A stretch of DNA of 47,076 nt, taken from assembly GCA_025935235.1 (NCBI GenBank), contig JAICVT010000001.1, positions 1 to 47,076 on the forward strand, in the 5' to 3' direction. Position 1 is the first letter of the stretch. Each line of letters starts with the position of its first letter. Shown here one piece after another: positions 1 through 8,730 of this stretch. Origin of the DNA: Ktedonobacterales bacterium. Its GTDB lineage: Bacteria > Chloroflexota > Ktedonobacteria > Ktedonobacterales > JADMIN01. Made by a program: the position numbers and the translations under genes. Below the pieces are notes generated by a model, which did no database searches, was not told where the DNA came from, and was given only the letters and a program-made list of their open reading frames with translations.

Positions 1-20
1 CTCTCCTCGTCTACTCATCT

Positions 21-50
21 CAGAATCGCCTGGATCAGAATCGCCTGGAT
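21..50. repeat. 15-bp perfect tandem duplication in leading intergenic region
   Basis: The 15-bp unit CAGAATCGCCTGGAT occurs twice head to tail (21-35 and 36-50). It lies in the 418-bp stretch before the first gene. I see no convincing gene in that stretch; the open frames there have no ribosome site and unlike composition. TTGCAACG-like words recur near 187, 257 and 320, but no operator can be assigned. Confidence 0.7.
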
Positions 51-418
51 TGCAGGTGGGCGGGCGACGCCGCCCCGCTGTCGCTAAGCGCTACGGCGAT
101 GGTTACAGGCGTCGTTCCAGGGCGCCACATGGCAAGCTCCAGTTCAACTGCTTCACGCTTAACGTTAGAGCAACGGCGCGCCACGTTGCAACGCCCTGGC
201 CATTAGGCAAGCTGCCCAATAGATGCGGCGGCTTCTTGGTCGAATCGCGCAATGGATTGCAACGCTTCCCTCTGGACAGTATGGCCTACAGGTGTGTATC
301 ATGTGGGCATAGCCGTCGCAACGTCGCGTCCGGACACAGTGATCTGGCGACGTTTGGTTGCGCAGCGTAGCGCGCCGCGTCCTGCGGACCTGTTCGCGTC
401 AGCGAGAGGAGGCCCTCA

Positions 419-655
419 ATGCGGTGTGAAGAGTGTGGGCGTGTCCTGAAGAACGCTCAAATGTGGCAGCTTGGCGGTTCTGTCAGCGCCCCGACGTCGC
501 GCTCGATGCGGCAACTCTGCTGGGAGTGCCGTGAACGAGCAGCCGCGCCAGTGGAGGACGCTGAGGAGTTCGCCGCCGACTCCTCCAACGACATTCTGGC
601 GCAGGCCTACGCCGTCGTACGCGAATACGAGTCTCGCACATCTGACGGCGTCTGA
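419..655 (+). CDS. small zinc-ribbon-like protein, function unknown
   Basis: This 78-residue protein begins MRCEECGRVL and carries two CxxC pairs (residues 3-6, CEEC, and about 34-37, CWEC). That arrangement is typical of a small zinc ribbon. The C-terminal half is acidic and helical (VEDAEEFAADSSNDILAQAY), so it may be a protein-binding tail. A strong ribosome site (GAGAGGAGG) lies about 7 bases before the ATG, which fixes the start. A perfect 13-bp hairpin follows the stop, so the gene looks like a single-gene transcript. I recognise no family. Zn binding is inferred from the cysteine spacing alone. Confidence 0.7.
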   Translation: MRCEECGRVLKNAQMWQLGGSVSAPTSRSMRQLCWECRERAAAPVEDAEEFAADSSNDILAQAYAVVREYESRTSDGV

Positions 656-694
656 CGGCTGACCGCGCCGCCTACCAGCACGCCACTGGCACGA

Positions 695-726
695 GCGCGC
701 CGTTCCCGACACTGGGAACGGCGCGC
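695..726. terminator. strong bidirectional hairpin terminator
   Basis: There is a perfect 13-bp stem (695-707 pairing with 714-726) with a 6-base loop. It lies between the zinc-ribbon gene and the convergent gene ending at 773. T-rich pentamers (TTCGCTTTACGC) follow on the plus strand. Confidence 0.8.
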
Positions 727-772
727 TTCGCTTTACGCTTCGCTTTACGCATCCGACGCGCTCGCTGCGACG

Positions 773-2086
773 CTAGATCACCGGCGTCGCGGGCGTCGCG
801 GGCGGGCGCGCCAGGATGCTCGTCACTGCCGCCTGCTCCTGCGCGTTGGCGGCGGGCAGCGTGAGCATGTTGCGCGCCGTCTTGTCCACCGCCAGCAGCG
901 CGCCGAAGCGCCAGAAGACCCGCGCTGGCGTGTTGCCATTCCCGTTATACACGTCCATGACACAGCCATCCAGCGGGTTGGGCGCCAGCGCGAAGGACAT
1001 CCCATTGTCGTTAAATCCCATATCACTCTCGGCCTGGTAAGCGGCGGCGCTGGCGGCATCCTCTACCGCCTCGACGGCCAGATCGTCGAGCCAGTTGAGT
1101 TTCCAGCCTGCAGTGGTGAGCTGGATGCCCACCAACGTCGAAATTGGTTGCCCATCCATCACCAGATAACCCGCCGAGGTCAGGCGGCGCCCGCTGTTGT
1201 CGGTGATGAACCACGATACGGCGGCCGTTACCTGCGCCAGCCAGCCGCCACCCGGCGGGCCAGGGCTATCCGAGTAGAACGGCTCGGAACAAATCTGTGC
1301 ACAGCCCGCGCTGAAATCGCCCGCGGAGCCGCCCAGCGACAGCGACACATGGAACTGGAGCGGCGCGCTGGCCACCACGACCCGGCCCTGGTCATCCAGA
1401 TAGCGCTCCCCTGGCGCGATGGTCGCCGTCTGCGACTGCTCCTGGAGCTGCGACGTTGCAACCTGGAAAATCGCCGCGCGCTGATCGGGCTGCAGCGTCG
1501 CATCGGTCGAGCCGAGATCAATCATCCGCGCCAGCGGCGCCTTGCTCACCAGGAACTGATTGGCGCCATCTGATGTGTCGAGTCGGCAGGTGTCGCTCTG
1601 GGCTTGGGGCGCGCTGAAGACGCAACGCAGCGTAGGAAAGTAGCGCGCCTGATAGACGAGGTGATGCGCGCCGCGTGTCACGGCGGTTCCGTAGCCGCTC
1701 AGATCGGCCTGCGGCAGGCGCTTGCCATCCACTGTCAGCGTCCCCCAGGGCGCGCCATCGCTGAAGTAGATGACGTTGGCGCCGGGGATGAAGGTCGCGG
1801 CGGGCGTGGGCGAGGGCATCCCCAGCAGCGCGCCCACCGCGCCGCGCGGATCGCTGGCGACATGGACGAACAGCCCCACGACCACCGCCGCGACCAGCAG
1901 CGTCGTGGCCGCCAGCGTCAGCGCGCTTCGCCGCGGCCCACGCAGCGCGCGCCCCAGCGTGGCGGCAGGCGCCAGCGCACGCGGCAGCGCGGGCGCGCGA
2001 GCGGGATCGAGCGGCGCGCGGGTGAACTGGTCGTCGCCACGCTCATCCACCTGCCCGCGCTGCCCCGACGGCCCGTCGTCTCGCAT
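773..2086 (-). CDS. single-pass membrane protein with large extracytoplasmic domain, unknown function
   Basis: This 437-residue protein has an Arg/Pro/Ala-rich cytoplasmic N-terminus of about 50 residues. One hydrophobic segment follows (about residues 53-75, LTLAATTLLVAAVVVGLFV), then a Ser/Thr/Pro linker and an extracytoplasmic domain of about 330 residues containing several cysteines. The layout resembles anti-sigma-factor-like or sensor-type anchored proteins of Chloroflexota, but no zinc-binding anti-sigma motif is visible and no sigma factor is adjacent. AAGGAG sits 8 bases before the ATG, which supports the start. It ends about 50 bp from the shared hairpin at 695-726. Function unknown. 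Confidence 0.75.
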   Translation of the reverse strand: MRDDGPSGQRGQVDERGDDQFTRAPLDPARAPALPRALAPAATLGRALRGPRRSALTLAATTLLVAAVVVGLFVHVASDPRGAVGALLGMPSPTPAATFIPGANVIYFSDGAPWGTLTVDGKRLPQADLSGYGTAVTRGAHHLVYQARYFPTLRCVFSAPQAQSDTCRLDTSDGANQFLVSKAPLARMIDLGSTDATLQPDQRAAIFQVATSQLQEQSQTATIAPGERYLDDQGRVVVASAPLQFHVSLSLGGSAGDFSAGCAQICSEPFYSDSPGPPGGGWLAQVTAAVSWFITDNSGRRLTSAGYLVMDGQPISTLVGIQLTTAGWKLNWLDDLAVEAVEDAASAAAYQAESDMGFNDNGMSFALAPNPLDGCVMDVYNGNGNTPARVFWRFGALLAVDKTARNMLTLPAANAQEQAAVTSILARPPATPATPVI

Positions 2087-2132
2087 ACGGCTGGCTCCTT
2101 CGCCGATATCCTCCCTGACGCTCTCTGGCGCG

Positions 2133-3308
2133 CTATCCGGCGATGGAGATGATCTGCTGAGGATTGCGGTCGGTGAGCACTTCGGGGCCGCTCTCGCCGA
2201 CGTAGATCATGTCTTCCAGCCGCACGCCGCCCCAGCCGGTGATGTAGATGCCCGGCTCGTTGGTGACGACCACTCCTGGCTCGATGCCCTCGACCTTCGC
2301 CAGCTCGGCCTCGCTTTCAGGCGTGCTGACCCGCAGGCGGCTGACAGCGGGCAGCTCATGGACCGCCAGCCCCACGCCATGCCCCAGGCTGTGCATGAAC
2401 TCTTTGCCGTAGCCCGCCTCATCAATCACCTGGCGCGCGGCGGCGTCCACCTCGCGCCCGCGCGTGGCCCCGGCGGCCAGCGCCGCCAGCCCGGCGTCCT
2501 GCGCGCGCCGCACGACATCGTAGATCTCGCGCAGCTTCTCATCCGGCTCGCCGATCACCACGGTGCGCGTCAGGTCGGAGCAATAGCCGTCCACGCGGCA
2601 GCCGAAGTCCACCAGCAGCGGCTCGCCACGCTGGGCGGCGCGGTCGCTGGGAACCCAGTGCGGCTGCGCGCCGCCCGGCCCACAGGCGACGATGGTGTCG
2701 AAGCTCGGCTCATCGGCCCCCAGCGCCACCATATGCCGTTCCAGCAGGGCCGCGATCTCGCGCTCCGTCATGCCGATGCGGATGTCTTGCAGCAACTGTG
2801 CGAAGGCGCGGTTGGCGATGTCCGCAGCGCGGCGAATGGTAGCCAGCTCGGCGGGGTCCTTGCGGGCGCGCACCAGCTCGATGATGTCATCGGTCGGCGT
2901 GAACTCGACCGCCTCGCCGAGCGCGTCGCGCAGGCGCGCATAGGTCGCGTACGACATCCAGTCCTTCTCGAAGCCCAGCCGCCGCACACCGCCCTCATCG
3001 CTCAGCGCGCGAGCCAGCACGTTGGCCCCCGTATCGGTGTCCGTCAGCAGCGGTTGCGCGCCGCTCGGCTTGATCTCATCCTCGACGCCGTTGAGCGTGA
3101 AGCTGCTGGTAATCAGCCCAAATGTTCCGCGCGTCACCAACGCCATGCCAGCGGACTCGGTAATATCGTGATCGGTCGCCGTCAATCCTGTCAGATAGCG
3201 CCGATTGTACTGGCTGGCGATGAGCAGGCCGTCGAGGCCGAGATCGGCGATGCGCTGGCGGGTCTGCGCCAGCCGTGAGGCATAGTCCGCGTGATCCTCG
3301 TGATCCAC
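2133..3308 (-). CDS. pepP: Xaa-Pro aminopeptidase / M24 family metallopeptidase
   Basis: A cytosolic M24 peptidase of about 391 residues that removes N-terminal residues before proline. The N-terminal creatinase-like domain starts at DYASRLAQTRQRIADLGLDG. The C-terminal pita-bread domain carries the metal ligands: Asp pair in VDFGCRVDGYCSDLTRTV, His in HSLGHGVGLAVHE, Glu in TNEPGIYI and Glu in GVRLEDMIYV. I prefer the GTG at 3308 because AGGGGA lies 5 bases upstream; the ATG at 3365 has no ribosome site and adds a non-conserved leader. It is on the same strand as the membrane-protein gene, 46 bp downstream of it, and the two may be cotranscribed. The exact subfamily (pepP or pepQ) cannot be fixed from sequence alone. 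Confidence 0.9.
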   Translation of the reverse strand: MDHEDHADYASRLAQTRQRIADLGLDGLLIASQYNRRYLTGLTATDHDITESAGMALVTRGTFGLITSSFTLNGVEDEIKPSGAQPLLTDTDTGANVLARALSDEGGVRRLGFEKDWMSYATYARLRDALGEAVEFTPTDDIIELVRARKDPAELATIRRAADIANRAFAQLLQDIRIGMTEREIAALLERHMVALGADEPSFDTIVACGPGGAQPHWVPSDRAAQRGEPLLVDFGCRVDGYCSDLTRTVVIGEPDEKLREIYDVVRRAQDAGLAALAAGATRGREVDAAARQVIDEAGYGKEFMHSLGHGVGLAVHELPAVSRLRVSTPESEAELAKVEGIEPGVVVTNEPGIYITGWGGVRLEDMIYVGESGPEVLTDRNPQQIISIAG

Positions 3309-3527
3309 TGCTGTCCCCTGTTCCGTTGCGCGCCCAGCCAGGCCCAGCCGGTCGCGGCGCGTCATGCTGATCGGTAGCGGCTGGCGGCTCTCGCGGCGCC
3401 GCTCAGTCCTCGCTTCAGTATGACACGCAGCGCAAGCCTGCCGCTATGCCGCACGGGCGCGCGTGGCAGGAACCCAGCCGCGAGCGTACAATAAAGGACG
3501 GGCAGGGACTGCGCGGAGCAAGGGCGC

Positions 3528-4868
3528 ATGACAGCCAGCGAACCAGACCGACCAGGCAGGGCAGGCAAGGCAGACAGCATGTCTCTCGATACATCATCCA
3601 CTTCGGCGGCGTCCGCGCCTTCGGGAGCGCCGCGCGAGCTAGCCAGCGCGCTCGATGCGCCGCGCGCCGCCACCCAGCCGGTGCGCGACGAGAGCGCCGT
3701 CAACGAGGCGGATATCGGCCAGCCAGCGCATGGCCTGCGCGCGGCGCTCGTGCGGCTGCTGGCGCTGCCGCTCTTCTACAAGGTGCTGATCGCCAACTCG
3801 GCGATCGTGCTGGTGGGCGCCATCGCTGGCACGGCCATCACCTCGCGCATCGTCGGCCCGGCGGGCAATGGCCATAGCGGCTTCGATCTGCCGCTGGCGA
3901 TCGGGTTCGCGGTGGCCGGGCTGGCGCTGACCTTCGCGCTGAACGCGCTGGCGCTGCGGGCCGCCTTCAGTCCGCTCGACCGCCTGCGCGAGGTGGTGGA
4001 GCGCGTACAGCAGGGCGATGTGACCGTGCGGGCGCGTCCCTCACCGCTCGACGACGCGCAGCTGCGGCGGCTGGCCGAGACGCTGAACACGATGCTGGAC
4101 GAGGTAGAGCGCTATGAGGGGCAGGTGCGCGCGCTCTCTGGCCGCCTGATCTACGCCCAGGAGGACGAGCGCCACCGCATCGCCCGCGAGCTGCACGACG
4201 ACACCGGTCAGGTGCTGACGCTGCTGCTGATCCGCCTGAAGCTGCTGGAGACGCAGCCCGGCGCCGAGGCCATTGGCGCGCAGATGGCGGAGTTGCGCGA
4301 GATCGTTACGGGCGCGCTCGATCAGGTGCGGCGGCTGGCGCTCAACCTGCGCCCGCCAACGATTGACCAGTTGGGACTGTATCCCTCGCTGCGCTCACTC
4401 GCCACGACCTTCACCGAGAGCACGGGCATCCAGGCGAGCCTGCGACTGCCGCGCGCTCGCGTCTCGCTGGCGCCAGAGCGCACGCTGGTGGTCTACCGTG
4501 TCACGCAGGAGGCGCTGACAAATGTGGCCAAGCACGCCAATGCGCACGCGGTGACGATCACCGTCACCGCCGACGAGGATGAGCTGCGCGTGCGGGTGGC
4601 CGATGATGGTCGCGGCTTCAGCCCCGACACGCTGATGAGCCGCGCGGGTCAGCGCCACGCGGGCGGCGCGGGCGTAGGCCTCTTTGGCATGGAAGAGCGC
4701 GCCCGGCTGGCGGGCGGCTCGCTCCAGATCGCGTCGGCGCCGGGACATGGAACTGCCGTCACGCTGCGCGCTCCGCTCGCGCGCGGCGAACACAGCGAGC
4801 GCGCCAGCGACCCGCCAGCGGCGGAGACGCCGGAAGCGGAGACGCCCAGCGAGAACAGCAGGCCGTGA
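3528..4868 (+). CDS. NarX/DegS-type membrane sensor histidine kinase
   Basis: This 446-residue protein has a disordered N-terminus, two membrane segments (about 84-108 and 119-145) with almost no extracytoplasmic loop, and a HAMP linker (PLDRLREVVERVQQGDVTVRA). A HisKA_3 phosphoacceptor box follows (RHRIARELHDDTGQ, His in ELHDD), then a HATPase_c domain (VTQEALTNVAKHA N-box, DDGRGF, GVGLFGMEERARLAGG). HisKA_3 kinases usually signal to NarL/LuxR-type regulators, but none is adjacent, so this is an orphan. Lacking a periplasmic domain, it may sense a membrane or cytosolic signal. An alternative start at 3579 (MSLDTSS) follows a short GGCAGG-type repeat. Two copies of a hairpin repeat follow the stop. 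Confidence 0.9.
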   Translation: MTASEPDRPGRAGKADSMSLDTSSTSAASAPSGAPRELASALDAPRAATQPVRDESAVNEADIGQPAHGLRAALVRLLALPLFYKVLIANSAIVLVGAIAGTAITSRIVGPAGNGHSGFDLPLAIGFAVAGLALTFALNALALRAAFSPLDRLREVVERVQQGDVTVRARPSPLDDAQLRRLAETLNTMLDEVERYEGQVRALSGRLIYAQEDERHRIARELHDDTGQVLTLLLIRLKLLETQPGAEAIGAQMAELREIVTGALDQVRRLALNLRPPTIDQLGLYPSLRSLATTFTESTGIQASLRLPRARVSLAPERTLVVYRVTQEALTNVAKHANAHAVTITVTADEDELRVRVADDGRGFSPDTLMSRAGQRHAGGAGVGLFGMEERARLAGGSLQIASAPGHGTAVTLRAPLARGEHSERASDPPAAETPEAETPSENSRP

Positions 4869-4889
4869 GGCCTCAGCCGCTGAAATACG

Positions 4890-5005
4890 TTCCCCTTCAG
4901 GGAGGGGACAGGAGGCGAGGTCGCGACAGTTCGCCCCACACCATGCCCCGCGAAAACAGGTTCCCCCTCTCTTTGTGGGAGAGGGGGACAGGGGGTGAGG
5001 TCGCG
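4890..5005. repeat. two copies of dispersed GC-rich hairpin repeat (family R1)
   Basis: Copy 1 is at about 4890-4924 and copy 2 at about 4961-5005. Each has a CCCCT/AGGGG-type hairpin followed by an ACAGG..G(T/C)GAGGTCGCG flank. The same design recurs at 12199, 17853, 28113, 32757, 32846, 46703 and 46837. Here they separate convergent genes and probably act as terminators. Confidence 0.75.
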
Positions 5006-5011
5006 CCTCAG

Positions 5012-7042
5012 CTACCACTGATTGCCATCGTAGCCGCCCATCTGGCTGCGCGAGCCGTTGCCGCCGTTGCCGCCGTTTGCGCCGTAGCCGCCATTCTGAC
5101 CGCCATGCTGACCGCCATTCTGACCGCCCATCGGATTGAGGATGGCCTCCCAGTCCTCGCCGCCCATCTGTGAGGGCGCATCCCACGGCTGACGTGGCGC
5201 GCGCGGGGCGATGCGGGCGCTGGCCGCCGCGACCGGACGCCCTGGCGGTGGCAGCACCGGCTGGCCATTCTGCTGGCCATTGAACTGCTGCCCGCCGTAC
5301 TGCCCGCCGTACTGCGCGTACTGCCCATTGCCGGTGTATGAGGCGGCGTCCATCATGTTCGCTGGCCCGCGAATCGCCGCGATCGAGCCAGTCACCTGCT
5401 CCATGCGCCGCTGCATCGCCTCTTGCTCGGCGGCCTCGTCGCTGATGCCCGCGGCTGCGCTGTGACGCCCGCCCACGACGTATTGCAGGTCGCGCACGAC
5501 GCCTTCGAGTTGCGCCGCGCTCTGCGACGCCTCGGTGGCGCCGGTCAGCAGTTGATCGGATACCTGCATCGTGACGGTGATCGCCTTGTCGAGCCGGTCG
5601 CTGCTGGCCTGCTGGCGCCGCGCCGCCTCGTCAATGTAGGCCGCCAGCTCGCGCAGGTGTTGCACAGTGGCGCGCGCCTGCTCCTCGGTCAAACGATCCC
5701 AGTAGTCATTGAACCAGTTGCTCGCGCTCATGATGCGCTTGGCCGCCTGATTCATCGCGTCAGCGAGATAGCGCACACCGTCGAGGCCCGTCTTGCAGGC
5801 GTCCACCACCCAGTGCTGCTCGCTGGCCGAGTTCTCCTGCCGCGCGGCCAGCGACTTCAGCATGGCAACGGCACCCTCCAGATCACCCGCCGACTGCTCC
5901 ACCGGGCGAGCGGTGCGCGCGCCGATGAAGAGACCGATCAGCATCGCCAGCACGGCCACAATCGCGGCGCTGATGATGGAGAGCCGCTCCTGCTGCACGG
6001 CGACCGCCGTGATGGAGGTGATGGGGCTGGCGACGAAATACATCCACGGCAGCGTCTGGAGCTTCTCGCCGACGAACTGGTACTGCGCCTCGCCCGGCGC
6101 AGCCGCCTGGAAGGTCGCCTGCTGTTCGCTGGAGGCGATGGCGCTGGCGACGGCGGGCAGGCTCTGGACGGGGATCGAGGTGGTCGCGCCATAGAGCTGC
6201 TCGCTGGCGATCTGCCCCTGCGCCTGCGCGTCGAGCGGGCCGACGGCGGTGAAGAGATCGGCGCTATTGGTGTCGGCGATACGCACGCCGTTCTGGTCGG
6301 TGATGAACGCCGCGTTGTTGGCGCCGTTGGCCTTGGTCTCCTGGTCAACGATGCTCCACACCTTGTCGAGCTTCAGCTTGGCCCCCAGGATGCCCAGTAC
6401 CTTGCCCTGGTCGGGGAAGACCTGATAGATCGGCGTATAGAGATCAACGTAGGCGAACTTGCCCTGCGTGTCGTAGTAGACCGCCGAGACCCACTGCTTG
6501 CCCGTCTGCACTGGCGTCAGATCTTCTTTCGGGATGGTCAGCCCAGCTTTCAGCGTCGCCTGGTCAGAGGAGAGCAGCAACTGCCCGTTGTTCAGGAACA
6601 TATTCCACTGGAGATAGTTGTCGTCGCGCTTGGTGCCAACTACCAGCGCGCGGCCAACCGAGGTGGCATAGCTCTCGAAGTTGTCCGCGCAATCGGTGGA
6701 GAGGATCGCGGTCGAGACGTAGAGTCCCTGCGCGGCGGCCTGCTTGGCGGCGGCGATCTGCGGCACGCACCCCAGGAACTTCGGCGCGGTGTCCAGCGAT
6801 GAGAGCGCGACGCCATCGAGCAGCCGCTCGCGGAAGTAGTCGTCAATGCGCGAGGCGTTCGAGCTGGCATCGGCGCTGAGCGCATCGCTGCTCTGCTTGA
6901 TGAGCGTCTGGCGCGCGAAGTAGTCATTGACGCCGACGACCAGCGCCAGCGGCAGCAGAGCCGCCAGCAGCACCAGCACAGAGAACCGAAGGGAGAGAGA
7001 GAGTCGGCTCCGTCGCTGGCGACTCTGCTTGCCTTTTGCCAT
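5012..7042 (-). CDS. Cache-domain membrane sensor with Gly/Asn/Gln-rich tail
   Basis: This 676-residue protein has a basic N-terminus, TM1 (about 20-41), and an extracytoplasmic double-Cache-like region (about 42-350) of the type that binds small ligands in chemoreceptors and kinases. TM2 follows (about 353-376, SIISAAIVAVLAMLIGLFIG), then a long helical, coiled-coil-like cytoplasmic part (about 385-540). The last 110 residues are low complexity (GGQYGGQQFNGQQNGQ, GGQNGGQHGGQNGG). The cytoplasmic helices resemble those of chemoreceptors, but I do not see the conserved MCP hairpin tip, a kinase domain or a GGDEF. The output is therefore unknown; the sticky tail suggests clustering or binding a partner. 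It lies downstream of the DUF4388 gene on the same strand, 331 bp away. Confidence 0.8.
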   Translation of the reverse strand: MAKGKQSRQRRSRLSLSLRFSVLVLLAALLPLALVVGVNDYFARQTLIKQSSDALSADASSNASRIDDYFRERLLDGVALSSLDTAPKFLGCVPQIAAAKQAAAQGLYVSTAILSTDCADNFESYATSVGRALVVGTKRDDNYLQWNMFLNNGQLLLSSDQATLKAGLTIPKEDLTPVQTGKQWVSAVYYDTQGKFAYVDLYTPIYQVFPDQGKVLGILGAKLKLDKVWSIVDQETKANGANNAAFITDQNGVRIADTNSADLFTAVGPLDAQAQGQIASEQLYGATTSIPVQSLPAVASAIASSEQQATFQAAAPGEAQYQFVGEKLQTLPWMYFVASPITSITAVAVQQERLSIISAAIVAVLAMLIGLFIGARTARPVEQSAGDLEGAVAMLKSLAARQENSASEQHWVVDACKTGLDGVRYLADAMNQAAKRIMSASNWFNDYWDRLTEEQARATVQHLRELAAYIDEAARRQQASSDRLDKAITVTMQVSDQLLTGATEASQSAAQLEGVVRDLQYVVGGRHSAAAGISDEAAEQEAMQRRMEQVTGSIAAIRGPANMMDAASYTGNGQYAQYGGQYGGQQFNGQQNGQPVLPPPGRPVAAASARIAPRAPRQPWDAPSQMGGEDWEAILNPMGGQNGGQHGGQNGGYGANGGNGGNGSRSQMGGYDGNQW

Positions 7043-7247
7043 AGTCCATGCGCCTCATTTCGGGGTGATGGGAGATTGCGCCGTGCTGCGGACATACGTC
7101 CGGCGGAATGAGTTCGATGGCTGATCGCCGTACTCGCCTGGGCAAGCGCCTGCCGAGGTCGCTGCCTTCGGCGTAGCGCGCCGTCTGTACATAATCACTC
7201 AGCTCGGCATACACCGGTCGCTGGTGGTACTTTCGGACAACAGCGCC

Positions 7248-7283
7248 GCTCGCTGGCTCGCATCGGCTCGCTGGCTCGCATCG
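7248..7283. repeat. 18-bp perfect tandem duplication
   Basis: The 18-bp unit GCTCGCTGGCTCGCATCG is present twice (7248-7265, 7266-7283). It lies within the 331-bp gap between the DUF4388 gene and the Cache sensor gene. No gene is evident in that gap; it presumably holds the promoter of the sensor gene. Confidence 0.7.
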
Positions 7284-7373
7284 CGCCCTTGCGCGCACTC
7301 GGCGACATCCTCACTCTGCTGTGAAGTCTCCGGCAGCCTCGCTGTTTTCGACGTTCACGGCGTGCGCCGCTCG

Positions 7374-8414
7374 CTAGAAGTAGTACACCAGGCCCAGGCG
7401 CTCCAGGCTGGCCAGCAGCGCCGCGACCTCCTCCACTGTCTTGGATGACAGCCGCGCCAGATCGAGTACGGTATGCTCGCCATCGGCCAGCAGCAGAATC
7501 GTCCGGTGGCTGCGACTCAGGTTGTAGGCGCTGACCACCGACATCAGGTCGCGCACGTCTGGCGCGCGCCGCGGGCGGCGCTGGAGCGCCTCCTGGTCGA
7601 GCGCTGCCCCGCCGCTGAATGGTCCAGTCCCCTGCGACGGCGTGGATGGCATGGATGGCATGGATGGCCACGAAGGCGCCACACTGGGCAACGCGCCCGT
7701 CTGGCTCGACCAGTTGAGTTGGCCCGTGGCGCGCGATCCGCTCGCTGGCGCGCCACCCGATCCGCCGCCCTGCGAGGTGGATGGCCAGCCTGCGGGCCAT
7801 GATCCCGCTCCGCCCGCCGGACCCGATGGGATGGCTGGGTTCGACGCGCCAGCTCCGCCGACCTGCGATGGCGCCTGCGGACCCCGCTGCACGCCAGGCT
7901 GCGGCCCAGGCTGCGCTCCGGGGCTGAGCGGGCCGACCGGGCCAGTGGATGGCGCCAGCGGATCGGGCAGCGGGCGGCTGCCAGGCGTATTCCAGTTGAA
8001 GCTGGCGGGCGCTCCGCGTGGCGGCGTCGCCTGCGCGCGCTGCGGCGGGGCGTAGCCGCCATTGCCCTGTGCGCCGCTCATGCCAGGGTAGCCGGGCGAT
8101 GACTGCGATAATGGCGATGCTGGCGACGCTGGCGCGGGATGTGGCGCGGTGACATTCGGCGCGGGCGCGGCCGCGTTTGGCTCAAAGGCGAATTTACATT
8201 GCCCCCAGCCAGCCAGCACATGCAGCGCGTCGCGTCCAGTCAGCCCCTCGACCGCGGCGTAGATCGCGCGCCCCTGCGCGAAATACAGCTCACCCTGTTC
8301 GAGCGAAGGCGGAGCGCCCCGCTCCACCGTCAGCAGCCCGCTCCTGCGACCAAGCTCGACCACCTCGATGATATTGGAGAGACGGTCAGCGGTTGTCACT
8401 CTGGGCTTTGTCAT
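7374..8414 (-). CDS. DUF4388 (PATAN-like) domain protein with proline-rich linker and C-terminal winged helix-like domain
   Basis: This protein has about 346 residues. The N-terminal 90 (RLSNIIEVVELGRRSGLLTV, GELYFAQGRAIYA, GRDALHVLAGW) match the DUF4388 pattern found in Chloroflexota, Deinococcus and myxobacterial signalling proteins. About 180 residues of Pro/Gly/Ser/Gln-rich linker follow. A compact C-terminal domain (RAPDVRDLMSVVSAYNLSRS ... LERLGLVYYF) looks like a winged-helix or second DUF4388-type module. DUF4388 proteins are often tied to small GTPases or two-component circuits; the nearby partner here is the Cache sensor gene. The start could be ATG 8414 or GTG 8435; ribosome sites are weak for both. 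Role inferred only from domain type. Confidence 0.75.
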   Translation of the reverse strand: MTKPRVTTADRLSNIIEVVELGRRSGLLTVERGAPPSLEQGELYFAQGRAIYAAVEGLTGRDALHVLAGWGQCKFAFEPNAAAPAPNVTAPHPAPASPASPLSQSSPGYPGMSGAQGNGGYAPPQRAQATPPRGAPASFNWNTPGSRPLPDPLAPSTGPVGPLSPGAQPGPQPGVQRGPQAPSQVGGAGASNPAIPSGPAGGAGSWPAGWPSTSQGGGSGGAPASGSRATGQLNWSSQTGALPSVAPSWPSMPSMPSTPSQGTGPFSGGAALDQEALQRRPRRAPDVRDLMSVVSAYNLSRSHRTILLLADGEHTVLDLARLSSKTVEEVAALLASLERLGLVYYF

Positions 8415-8460
8415 TGCGCCACACTTGCCCTTCACCGCGCTGGGATCTCGCGCTTCACTG

Positions 8461-8540
8461 TCTGGCCCGGTCTGGACTGCTCTGGACTGCTCTGGACTGG
8501 TTGGCGTTGGTCAGAAATAGTCTGGATGGGTCTGCGTCGG
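8461..8540. repeat. decamer tandem repeats upstream of the DUF4388 gene
   Basis: TCTGGACTGC occurs at 8471 and 8481, TCTGGACTGG at 8491, with a degenerate unit at 8461. Further TCTGGATGGG/TCTGCGTCGG units lie at 8521 and 8531, in the same 10-bp register. They sit in the 316-bp gap between the manC stop and the DUF4388 start, that is, in its promoter region. No gene is seen in the gap. Confidence 0.65.
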
Positions 8541-8730
8541 ATTTGGATAGCTACAGGGGGCGCCACACAGACTGGCCCGATCGCCCGGGCCAGCGCGCTG
8601 AGTGACGATTCGCCGCGGACATATGCGCTATCGTTGAAGTATAGCATGCTGGTCGCTGTCTGCTCGCTGGTATATGGACTGATGTGCTATCATCTTGTAT
8701 TTGGCCCTATTGCCGGTCCCTTGTTCCTCC

